Source: Ancylostoma caninum
Taxonomy: Eukaryota > Nematoda > Chromadorea > Rhabditida > Ancylostomatidae
Assembly: GCA_037903475.1 (NCBI GenBank)
Contig: JBAJFG010000582.1
Location: forward strand, 682,001-746,000
Length of the DNA: 64,000 nucleotides
Direction of reading: 5' to 3'
Made by a program: the position numbers and the translations under genes. The stretch's first letter is position 1. Each line of letters begins with the position of its first letter. This document shows, one piece after another, positions 11,740-21,891 of the stretch. The notes below the pieces were generated by a model that was given only the letters and a program-made list of their open reading frames with translations, was not told the DNA's origin and did no database searches.

Positions 11740-12040
11740 GACGCCGATCTGCCACCAAGATTTCGTCAAGTATACTTGATGGCAATCCCGCGTCAACTTC
11801 ATACCATCCAAACTGACGTTTTCATGGGATTTGCATAGAATTGACGTCGGTTTGCCATCGGATTGATATGACCTCGTAAGCCCCCCCCCCCCTGCATGAT
11901 GTTGACATCGGATTTCCACGGGATTGGCATCACTTAACGTGTTTTAACAGGACAAGCCTATGTATGATGTTGACATGGGTTTCCCACGGGTTTTGCATGG
12001 GTTACCTAGTCACCTTCTAAACATGTCTAAGCCCTTAGAT
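11740..12040. repeat. Diverged short repeats ('gatgttgacatcggatttcc')
   Basis: Several imperfect units of roughly 50-80 bp share 'gttgacatcgg.ttt.ccacgggattggcat', with relatives at 15780-15860. A run of 13 Cs lies at 11881-11893. No coding potential is seen. Confidence 0.45.
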
Positions 12041-12174
12041 ATCATGACCTATAATAACGGGCTTAGTCTGTGTGTCACGAAATTCGTTCATCCTGTTTTG
12101 AAGGGATAGTAGGGCGGTTATCCTATTTCAATCATACCTCGATGTTGTTGGCAGACTCATCGCGAGACCATTGC

Positions 12175-12490
12175 TGTGATAAGGGTGCGCCGGCTTTCAG
12201 GAGGGGGGGGGGACGGGTCCACTACAGTGATTAGGGTGCGCCGGCATTCAGAAGTGGAGGGGGATGGTTCACTACAGTGATAAGGGTGTGCCGGCGCCCA
12301 GAAGTGGGGGAGACCGGTCCATCGCTGTGATAAGGGTGGGCTGGCGTCCAGCAGCGAGGGAGACGGGTCCACCACCGTGATCAGCGGGCGCCAGCGCCCA
12401 GAAGTGTGGAAACGCTTGGAGATGAGTCCCACCGTGTGATAAGGGTGCATCGGCGTCCAAAAGTGGGGGTACTCCTAAAGATGGTTCCGT
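12175..12490. repeat. Diverged array of the 59-bp satellite
   Basis: Five to six degenerate units contain 'gtgataagggtgcgccggc', 'cagaagtgg.gg' and 'gggtccac'. They are clearly related to the much more homogeneous array at 16287-17390. The left flank ('tataataacgggcttagtctgt', 12050) also matches the flank of the large array. Confidence 0.75.
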
Positions 12491-13386
12491 TGTGATAAGA
12501 GTGCATCGAAAATGCTACGTGATAGACCTTGTGTTGCTAGGGCCTAACAACTCATAGTAGCGCAAATTCTAGAGTTCAGCAGCGAGCAATGTAACATCCA
12601 TGGTTCTGTCGCCATCATGTCCCCTTCCGCGTTGTGCTCACCTTATACGCATCCCATTCTGTCTAGGCACACCGCACCCTCCTCTTTTATATGTACGGAG
12701 TACTCTTATCACCTGATCAACCAAAGCAGACATAAGGAATTAGCCATTTCGTGTGGTCATACCATGTTGAATCGGTTATAAAAGCTACATTTGGCCTTCG
12801 GTGGGGACCAATGGGTTTTGGAGTGAATACGACTGCTCAAAACTGTTTATTGGGTACAGTTAATGTCCTCGTCAGTTCACACCTCGAAGGGTTCCCTGAC
12901 TCGGACTACAGCCACTAACGACAATAGAGCAAGACGATCCCAGATCTGAGCATCCAGGGCCTTTTATGCAAAAGGTGTGGGTGTGGTTGCCCTAGATGCT
13001 CATATCTGTACAACAGATACCTATTTCAAAATAATAACTGCTAGGGGTATCTACACAAGTGCTATCTTAAGTATGACCTGGCGGTTTACAAGTACCTATC
13101 GTAAACAATGGTATTTGTCCATGACAGAATAATACAATTCCAGGACAGAAGAGAAATAGATGAATAAGGTTGATATTATTAGAAACAATAATTATCAACA
13201 TGGCCATTCCTATCAAGCGAAAGAAAATTTTCTCTGAGAAATGAGGTTAATCTTCCTTGGATGGTGAAGCGCCAAACTAGAGAAAGCTAAAAGGACAAGA
13301 CGGAGGGCAATATTGGAAAATATGGCATAGTTATTAGTCCTTCGAGAAGAACACAAAGAGGTGCGAGCGAGGCGTGCATTAGGAGA
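12491..13386. other. Intergenic, no gene seen
   Basis: The first part resembles sequence to the right of the large satellite array ('cttatcacctgatcaac' versus 'cttatcacttgaattacc'), as if both arrays share a downstream flank. No coding exon is supported. Confidence 0.4.
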
Positions 13387-13422
13387 AGTCTGGAAGTCCG
13401 GCGTTAGCTGGACGGACAGACT
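13387..13422. repeat. Stem-loop, shared with 17860-17895
   Basis: An imperfect hairpin has outer arms AGTCTGG/ACAGACT and inner arms GTCCGGC/GCTGGAC around a GTTA loop. The same structure with full pairing recurs at 17860-17895. Both lie downstream of a 59-bp repeat array. Confidence 0.65.
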
Positions 13423-13589
13423 GGTCTGTATATATACAAAGTAGGGTGTCTGTGCGTGTGTGCATGTATGCACATTCCTTGTAGAAATCGTGGAGGGTCG
13501 ATCGATCGGGACCAAACTTAGCACACATATCCCGCATGGGCAATTGGAGGTTGTAAACTACCTTCCGCAAGGAAATATCTATTGCCTAG

Positions 13590-14040
13590 TCGATCACATC
13601 GATTTTATTGATTTTTTGGCCAGGAGTAGATGAAGACATGGCTACTGGGATCCCCGAATGCGCTGAACATGGAAATGACAACCATTTTGCATAAAATACC
13701 GATTTGACGATTTTATTGATTTTTCTTTATTCTTGATCACGGGGTGATAAAGATATGTGTACTGGGGTATCCCAATACGCTGAACACGCATATGACATCA
13801 ATTTTGCATGAAGTATCGATTTATTGATTTTTTTCACTTTTTCACTTTTGCTCAGAGATTAGTGAGGGCATGTCTACTGGGTGTCTCAATGCGTTCAGCG
13901 CAAATATTACAATCTTTTTTCAAGGAAATGCAGAGAAATTGATTTTATCGATTTCCCTACCACTAATTTTTGACGTGTAGAAACACTTCCGTTGGGCTTC
14001 ACCGCATCGCTGAACGTGAACATGACAAGGATTTTAGAAG
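13590..14040. repeat. About 115-bp diverged tandem repeat, four units
   Basis: Four successive units each carry 'cgattttattgattttt', then 'ctactggg.t.cc..a.tgcgctgaac', then 'atgaca..attttgca'. Spacing between the T-rich cores is about 108-122 bp. A related two-unit array lies at 62490-62760. Confidence 0.65.
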
Positions 14041-16286
14041 AATTTATCTAACAAACAACGTTAAGAGCTTCTTGGAAAGTGAGGGTGGGTAATACTGCGT
14101 CACTCAGACTGACCATGAAAATAATGAATACTTTGGAAGGATGCTTTAATTTTCACAATTGTCATGAACAGAGTTGAAAGCAGTGTCTCAGCTCATGAAG
14201 GGTATCGAGATATCAAAGGAATCCGGTCCTACTCGATGCGCTGCTTCCAATAATGCGACTTGCGGCTACTTTGCCTATAGGGGTTACATCACGTGCTGAT
14301 TGCAATTATCAGCATTGTTTTGGTGATTAGCGAGAAAGAAACAATATGCAAAACAATATACAGTACTTGTTGACATCTGTCTCCTTGAAAAAAAAAGATA
14401 GAGACAGCTCAGATTGAACGCAACCATTTCTTGTTGAGGAACATGCTTTACACGTGCCGATACTAGTGGCATACTCTAATTATAATCCTTAACAAAACTT
14501 AACATAAAACATTCTAAGTTTTCATATGTTGTTTTGGATTTTAGCACTTTCAGCTGAAGGGACCAATCACCTTGGTCGATTAAATTTCATCGAGAAAGAT
14601 TTGTTCGGGAGGGATTCATTTGGTCTATGTGGTCATTCTACTTCTCAAATGTGGCATTCAAATTAGCCAATACGGCTGAAAGAATTCAACTGCAGGGACG
14701 ATGTCAGTTGCATTAGGCTTCCCACTGCCGACTCCGTCGACACGGCCTTCCGAGAGCTTTGTTGTTAATGCTCTGTTATGCCTACAGTGCTAGTTGAAGG
14801 AAGGAAAACATTTTCGAATGGTATAAAGCACTCCACCGAAGATTCACAATTGTACGGAAAACCCTTAGCTGGAAAAATCTTTCAGAACTCTTTTAAGATC
14901 ACCAATTCCTTGATATTTAACTAACCTTCAGAGGTTTTAAAGCAGCTTGTTAGAAGATCAGTGAAGTGTTCAGAGATGATGTGAGTGCATTAAGCATCGA
15001 TGGTTCCGAAACTCCATTTAATATTGATGACCTAATGTGTTATCATAGGGTATAATTGGAGTATGTCACTAGTATCGGTTCGTGCGGAACATTTTCCCTA
15101 ACAAGAATTGATTTGTCCAATACTATCTGTTTCAGCCATTTTATTTGAAGTACAAAATCGATAGGAGTGCTGTTTATAGTTTCGGCGTCGATAATCAGCA
15201 AACAATGTTGGTAATTGCAATCACACATGAAACAACCTCCATGTGCAAAGTTGGATACTTTGCCAACTTTGCCAACTCTGCTAAGTATCCAATTTTGCCC
15301 ATCCAGTGACAAATCAATGACCCAATCAGAATCAGCCCAGCGCCCGAGTCTTGTTAGTGGGATTCATGTAATCCTCCTTAAGGAAATAGATCGAAATCGA
15401 ACTCATAGGTGTTTCGCGTCGAATATCGAACATACGGCATGCTTGCAGTTCGCAAATGCGCCCAATTACACGTCTAAATTACGGTCAGACGGCTGCGGAC
15501 ATTCTGAAGAATCGATCTTGTAGAACGATGCAATGAAAGAAAGCACTAAAGCAAGACAAGAAAATGAAAAGTACTGTTCTGGCTAACACTTAATGGAAGG
15601 TTGTTCCAAACTTAAGAAAACTTACAGTGGGCAGAAGCATAGCCGCACGGAACGCCGTCGATCGATGACTGACCACGCGCATCGATCAATAGCTGGGACT
15701 GACTGAACACGTTGCTAACAGTGAGCAACACGAACAACATGTTGCGTGACGTCACGGCGTGAAGTTTACTTGACGTCAACCTCATGCATGGGCGGAGCCG
15801 GTCGTGCATGAAGTCAACATCATTCGTATGAAGTTGACATCGGTTTTCGGTGGCAAGATCGGTTATCCGATAACAGCTTCATGCACTGCTCCGAATCGAT
15901 GCACATCTGGTGGGCATCTCATGTCAACCACGGTTTTTTCGTACGAACATCAGCTTTTCGGTACGAGCATGGGTTTTTTTCATACGAACATGAATTTTTT
16001 GCTGCATAACACGGTTTTTGAAGTTCCTGAGTCTGAGTGGACTCTGTGGTCAGTATTTGTCGGCATATATACTGGATGGAAGCGGGATAAAGCCGAAACA
16101 AGTCCAAAAGAAAGTCATGGTCAATGTCTGATGTCATTCTACGTACTACTATATATTTCTGTGTATTATCATGACTTATAATAACGGGCTTAGTCTGTCT
16201 GTCACGTGTGTGTGTCAGTGTGTGTGAAACGAAATTCGAGGGCGTGGCCTAGAGTGAAGAAAATGTTCTACACCGGATCCACTATT
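14041..16286. other. Gene-poor stretch before the satellite
   Basis: I find no supported gene. The minus-strand open frame 15043-15312 (89 codons) ends in a plausible protein-like segment (FVLQIKWLKQIVLDKS) but lacks splice partners. At 15248-15290 a direct repeat (ttggcaaagttggcaaag on the minus strand) is framed by inverted ttggatact. The array's left flank, 'tataataacgggcttagtctgtctg', is at 16180-16205. Confidence 0.35.
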
Positions 16287-17390
16287 GCTGTAGGAGTGCG
16301 CCGACGTCCAAAAGTGGGGGAACGCCTGGAGTCGGGTCCAACGGTGTGATAAGGGTGCGCCGGCGTCCAAAAGTGGGGAAACGCCTGGAGTCGGCTCCAA
16401 CGGTGTGATAGGGGTGCGCCGGCGTCCAAAAGTGGGGAAACGCCGTGAGTCGGGTCCAACGGTGTGATAAGGGTGCGCCGGCGTCCAAAAGTGGGGAAAC
16501 GGCTGGAGTCGGGTCCAACGGAGTGATAAGGGTGCATCGGCGTCCAAAAGTGGGGAAACGCCGGGAGTCGGGTCCAACGGTGTGATAAGGGTGCATCGGC
16601 GTCCAAAAGTGGGGAAACGGCTGGAGTCGGGTCCAACGGAGTGATAAGGGTGCATCGGCGTCCAAAAGTGGGGAAACGCCGGGAGTCGGGTCCAACGGTG
16701 TGATAAGGGTGCATCGGCGTCCAAAAGTGGGGAAACGGCTGGAGTCGGGTCCAACGGAGTGATAAGGGTGCATCGGCGTCCAAAAGTGGGGAAACGCCGG
16801 GAGTCGGGTCCAACGGTGTGATAAGGGTGCATCGGCGTCCAAAAGTGGGGAAACGCCGGGAGTCGGGTCCAACGGTGTGATAAGTCCAAAAGTGGGAAAC
16901 GCCGGGAGTCGGGTGTGATAAGGGTGCGCCGGCGTCAAAAGTGGGGAAACAGTCGGGTCCAACGGTGTGATAAGGGTGCGCCGGCGTCCAAAAGTGGGAA
17001 ACGCCGGGAGTCGGGTCCAACGGTGTGATAAGGGTGCGCCGGCGTCCAAAAGTGGGGAAACGCCGGGAGTCGGGTCCAACGGTGTGATAAGGGTGCGCCG
17101 GCGTCCAAAAGTGGGGAAACGCCGGAGTCGGGTCCAACGATGATAAGGGTGCGCCGGCGTCCAAAAGTGGGGAAACGCCGGGAGTCGGGTCCAACGGTGT
17201 GATAAGGGTGCGCCGGCGTCCAAAAAACGCCGGAGTCGGGTCCAACGGTGTGATAAGGGTGCGCCGGCGTCCAAAAGTGGGGAAACGCCGGGAGTCGGGT
17301 CCAACGGTGTGATAAGGGTGCGCCGGCGTCCAAAAGTGGGCAAACGCCAGGAGTCGGGTCCAACGGTGTGATAAGGGTGCGCCGGCTTTC
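16287..17390. repeat. 59-bp satellite array, about 19 units
   Basis: Tandem 59-bp units carry 'gtgataagggtgcgccggcg' followed by 'tccaaaagtggggaaac' and 'gagtcgggtccaacgg'. Units from 16336 to 16866 keep exact 59-bp phase. Those at 16867-16960 and some further right are shortened by small deletions. At 16513-16807 two variants alternate (ccggg/cggag and ctgg/cggtg types), giving a 118-bp higher-order dimer. Because no reverse-strand frame of the unit has a stop and 59 is not a multiple of 3, all three minus-strand frames stay open for hundreds of codons. I regard those ORFs as by-products. Similar flanks at the 12175-12490 array suggest that the array travels inside a larger element. Confidence 0.92.
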
Positions 17391-17859
17391 ACAAGTAAAA
17401 GGAATTCGCTATTCGGGTCTACATATTTCTGCACGAGGGGTATGCTTATCCTGTTTCGGCGGACCCTCCTACTTAAATCACCTAGATGTACATTGTTTCC
17501 TTTCGTATCTGTGTTCTCTTCCCATTCCGTTTGTGTCAGAATGAACCACTCCTTCCTTTCCGTTTATATACACCGGTGGACCCTTATCACTTGAATTACC
17601 ACAACAACCAGTTGAGCCTAAATCATTTCAAGATAATATTTGCACTGAATTGGTGACACTCAATTCTTCACGGCCACTAACTTCGCTCATATGGAAGAGC
17701 ATGACTTCGTTCATATGGGGGAAAGCCACCACCTATGGAATCAAGGGTTTCTCAAGGGAGCGATAGAACTGCGTGGATGGATGCAGATTTTATCAATCCA
17801 TTCACACGTTTGTGTTTGCTTTCAACGTGCAATATGCGAGCGAAGCGAGCACCAATAGA

Positions 17860-17895
17860 AGTCTGGAAGTCCGGCGTTAGCCGGACGGCCAGACT
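17860..17895. repeat. Stem-loop downstream of the satellite
   Basis: A near-perfect hairpin has outer arms AGTCTGG/CCAGACT and inner arms GTCCGGC/GCCGGAC, with a GTTA loop. It is followed after four bases by CTAAT. A terminal hairpin followed by CTRR-T is what Helitron 3' ends look like, but no TC start or Rep/Hel gene was found, so that assignment is only a suggestion. Confidence 0.65.
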
Positions 17896-19440
17896 GGTTA
17901 CTAATACTGGTGCTAACTCATTGCGCGTCAAAACTTTACGCCGACCCTAAAAATCTTGATTTTGAAAGTTCATTACAAACTCTTTAGCATACGATGTTAA
18001 CTATCGTTTTCAGCTACCCAAGAACACACGGAAGCTTTCGCAAGAGTTATTACGCACAGTCCTTTTTTTTGAAATGAAATTTACTTACGAAACAACGGTC
18101 ACACCTTACGCCCACCTTTTAAACTCCTCATCATCACGAAAACAGATGCCGAATTCCGGCGTGCAGCAAGCACCTTTGGCCGACCAGGGGCAAGTATACT
18201 GTATAAATAGAATCCCACAGAATTCCCTCGAATTTCGCAAATACGGTTTATTCGATGTATTGAACACTAATATCGCATTCGTTTTGTACCATACCCTTGT
18301 TTTTGAAACTATGGTTTGTGATGGAGGACGTGCATAATTTCGGAGCCATGCAGCCGGCATTTAATGGCCACAAAAGCTGCTACATTTGGCTGCCTTTCGG
18401 TAGACAACCAAAAGTGGCCAAAATCTCCAGAGAAAAATATGGACGAAGCTTTGCATAGGGGGATTATTTCAGGTGTTGGACAGCGAAATCACATCCAATT
18501 TGCATGATAACCCCGTTTTAGGATTGTTGTAGTCATAGAGTACCTCATAGACTTTCTAATACTCCACAGTTTGCAGGCTGTTATTTGATGTGGTGAACAC
18601 TATATCAATGCCATTTTGCATGATTTTCATGCTGAAATCATTGTTTTCTTCCAAAAGTTAACCGGCCAACGGTGGCTGGTCGCGGCCACGCAGGAGCTCA
18701 GACTTAGACGACATATGAGGATTACAGTGGTGGACGCAGAAAGTGGGCTGGAGGGGGGTGGGGGTGGGAGAAAAGGCGGACAATAGAATTAATAAAAATA
18801 TCAATTATACTATTGAACAAATGATAAAATATATTAAAAATAATAATAAAAATAAACAACTAAGAATAAACTAATACAAAATTTTTATTTGTATTGTAAA
18901 GTAATTTCGAAAATTTGCAGACCCATTCTCGGGGGTGGGGGAGCTCTCCCACCTCCCCAGAGAATGGGTCGGCGAGGCGTAAGCAGCAGTGTTATCCTAA
19001 TGGTCCTAATGGAGAACAGGTTTGTGATCGCTGTTCTGTTAGGGACACGAAAGTGTGTATTTTTCTAGAGCTTTGCTATTATCGTTTGTTCAAGTCAACT
19101 CCTCTTCTACACTGTTGAAACGAAAGAAATCATTAACATCTCGCACCAAAGTTGCGTAACAGAAAGAAAAGAAAAGAGAACAGTCATTTCTTCCAAAAAC
19201 CTCTGCTGTAATGCAAGCTTCTACAATAATAGTTGGGGCTCAATTTCTGGTCCCATCAGAAGAGAAAACATTCAACATTATCAGTAATACATCGCCTGCT
19301 ACAATGCACAGAAAGAGATACAGTCGGTCTTTTGCGCAATCGGTAGAAATTTCAAGCGCGCCGAAACTGCTCCGTTGCACGGCGTGGCCCGCAGGTAACA
19401 GCGGTCCGGCGTCCTCTACATCAGGTATTGCCTCAGGTTA
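17896..19440. other. No gene;  hairpin and A/T-rich block
   Basis: The stretch 18220-18330 carries a copy of the 1830-2800 repeat family. An A/T-rich block (18785-18905) precedes an inverted repeat at 18920-18970: GACCCATTCTC pairs with GAGAATGGGTC around a G/C-rich centre with GAGCTC. No exon is supported. Confidence 0.4.
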
Positions 19441-20034
19441 GCGCTTTTCGTGGATTTCCTCTATTAATTGGAGTACCTTAGACTGTTGAGGCCTAATGGC
19501 TGACCGATACTGATCAGATCAGGCCCCGTGCTTGGTTCTTTGCACGTATCATTTCTCTTTGCTTTTCAATGTATTTTTCATTTGTTTAAAAAGCTGCTTG
19601 TCCTAGGTGGCATCTTCTCCATAGGAAAGAGGATCCTGGGACATGGCGGCTGATCGCCTATCATTAAAGAAAAATGCGACTAAAACAAAAAAAAACGGCA
19701 ATCATGCGAGCGCAGACGGAACGTCAACGATTCAAAAACGAAAACGAACAAAATAAAAAGCCCCGTTATCAGCCACCCCGTCCCAGGGTCCTCTTCCCTG
19801 CAAAGAGGAGGGTATCTGGGACAAGCAGCTTTCTACAGGCCCCAAAAACAAATGAAAAGTACATTGAAAAGCAAATGGAAATGATACGTGCAAAGGACCA
19901 GACATGCGGGGTCGTCCGATCAATATCAGTCAGTCACAGGCCTCAACAGTTCAACAGTATTGGCTCAGATCAGCGCTTTTCGTCGATTTTCTTCATTGGT
20001 ACTCCAGCCAATAGAGAAAATCGACGAAAAGCGC
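19441..20034. repeat. Long foldback element
   Basis: Left arm 19441-19665 and right arm 19763-20034 are inverted copies, roughly 80% alike, separated by about 97 bp. Matching landmarks are GCGCTTTTCGT at both outer ends, 'ctgttgaggcct', 'ctttgcacgtatcatttc', 'tttgcttttcaatgta' and 'agctgcttgtcc'. The right arm has an extra inner palindrome (19965-20042, arms of about 33 bp, centred on TTCATTGGTACTCCAGCC). The plus-strand ORF crossing it (19674-20042) is a by-product. Confidence 0.8.
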
Positions 20035-20387
20035 TGATCTGAGCCAACACCAGACGGAAATAGTCCTCGCGGGTCGCGCCGCGCACGCGCCGCAGGTACA
20101 GGCGCGCTCGGGAACTTTCTAGCGATTGCGCAGAAGGACTATACTACCATGACCCACAGAGATACAACCCTTCCTGCTCTGCACCTGACAAAAATTATTA
20201 GTTCAAGAAAGATGTGACGTAGTTCCCCCTCCCCTATAAATGTCCTTTGATATTATTGTTCGCGTGAGATTTGGTCGATTTGGAATTAGATAATGTTAAT
20301 ACAGCATCGACTACCTCAGCCAACATTGTTGGTGACGAGATCATTTGATATGGCGGTCACGTCGACTTTAATTTCCAAGCTCTTTCC

Positions 20388-20817
20388 TTAAAGGCAGCAC
20401 TCACGGGAATTCTCGCTTCTGAAATGAGTCACTTACCATGTAGCCGGCCCCTGGACAATCGTAACAGTAAGTTGAACACCGTAGATGGCCGCTTACCTGG
20501 GTAGATACTGCCGTGGACGCGTCTGCTGCAGTGGACATAAGGGTTTCGTCGCGTCAGCTAACGGCGTTGACAGGGTATGCGCAAGTGGATTAGCGGAGGC
20601 TGGTTTATGGAATTCGCACCACTTGCAGGGTTTCGTAGTGGCACCCATCCCGGAACACTCGTCCGCCCTGTGGACACACATGAAGTACCGCCATCATTTT
20701 CGGTGTTCTTCGCGTGTTTCACGCTACTTCACCGTTGGCGATGAGTTCATCGTCCCTAAAAACCCCGATATACTGCGGAATCTTCAACCCAAAAATTTCC
20801 GTGTGTGCTGCTTTTAA
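20388..20817. mobile_element. MITE with TTAAAGGCAGC ends
   Basis: This element of about 430 bp has inverted ends TTAAAGGCAGCACTCACGGG at left and CCGTGTGTGCTGCTTTTAA at right. No coding capacity is seen. The TTAA at each end would fit a TTAA-targeting (piggyBac-like) family, or it may simply be part of the terminal repeat. A second short member lies at 22192-22632, and longer relatives lie at 5512 and 24007. Confidence 0.75.
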
Positions 20818-21891
20818 GATACCTTGTGAAAATGTCATTTATGCGTCCGCGTTTACCTGTATTCATAAAATTGAAACTTTTGACCAAATCAGTCAAGTGA
20901 AGAAATATGCAAGTAGTTCAATCAACTCTGAACCATAGCATTCTTTAAGCACTGGAGTGAGCAAATGTTTTTGCGCGCAAATGGGACGTCGAAATTCTCA
21001 AGTCCGAGTGGAAGTCCTACTGATGACGCGCACTGTCGCGCATCATAAATGTTAGACGAACGACGACGATTATGTCTTACCTGTGAAAAATCCGAATAGC
21101 ATTCGCGATTTCAGTCCCCTTGTTCGTGCTTCCGCAGCGACGACGCGCCAGCTAACAAAGACTCGTCACATTCAGCGCGTATGAGCGCGCCTGTATAGCG
21201 AAAGTCAAGAAGTCACTGGAGCGCGATAAGAAGCACGGAAGAGGGCACCCCAATTTTGCGGATTTCTCACAAGTTTCTCGCTATCTCACTGCTGGATATG
21301 AGTTCTAGCGCCCTGAAAACGCCAACACCAAGCAAAATCTTGAACATGAAGATTTTAGCGGGTGCTACGTTTAGTACCATTACCTTTCCATTCGGTGAGT
21401 TTCTTCATTAGTTTTATTCCAAACAGCTAATACCGGCCGCCCCGCAGCAGCGATGCCTCTAGATTTGTTTTGCCCCATCCGCCCCATCGTCTCGAATGGA
21501 CTATGTACAATCCTTTCTTATGTGCTGGTCCGCCGCAGATTTAGTGTGGGATATGAATCGTGGGCAACCGCGGACTCACCACGGATCGACCTCGTATGGT
21601 ATCGCGTGGATCCGCTGCTGACAGAAGTACACGAATCCACCGCAGAAATTTCAGAATAGGAAGAGAGCGAATGAGATCGTGAAATGAAGAAGGACAATGC
21701 TTCATTTACTTTTTAACTATGTGTATGGTGGAGAATTCATCAGCTGCAAGGAAAGTGTAATTTCCAACTTTTCACGCACAATTACGTTTTTTTTGACACG
21801 TCGGAATACCAATGTTTTATTGACGAGCAACTAAGCTAGTGACACGTTCCGTGTAGGAGTGAGATCCTGAGTTTTTGAGCACTATATACTG
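20818..21891. other. Intergenic, no gene seen
   Basis: G/C-richer tracts near 20970-21250 contain CGCG-rich short repeats. The plus-strand ORF 21453-21659 has no supporting signals. The region ends at the stop codon of the DUF1647-like gene. Confidence 0.35.

Noticed and set aside
12157..12460. Minus-strand ORFs of 62-97 codons
   Set aside because: Read-through of the diverged 59-bp array.
16287..17390. CRISPR-like array
   Set aside because: Units are contiguous with no unique spacers, and the genome context is eukaryotic.
16215..17434. Minus-strand ORFs of 388, 353, 224 and 142 codons
   Set aside because: They are three frames of the same 59-bp satellite, open only because the unit has no stops; no promoter, signal peptide or splice structure is seen.
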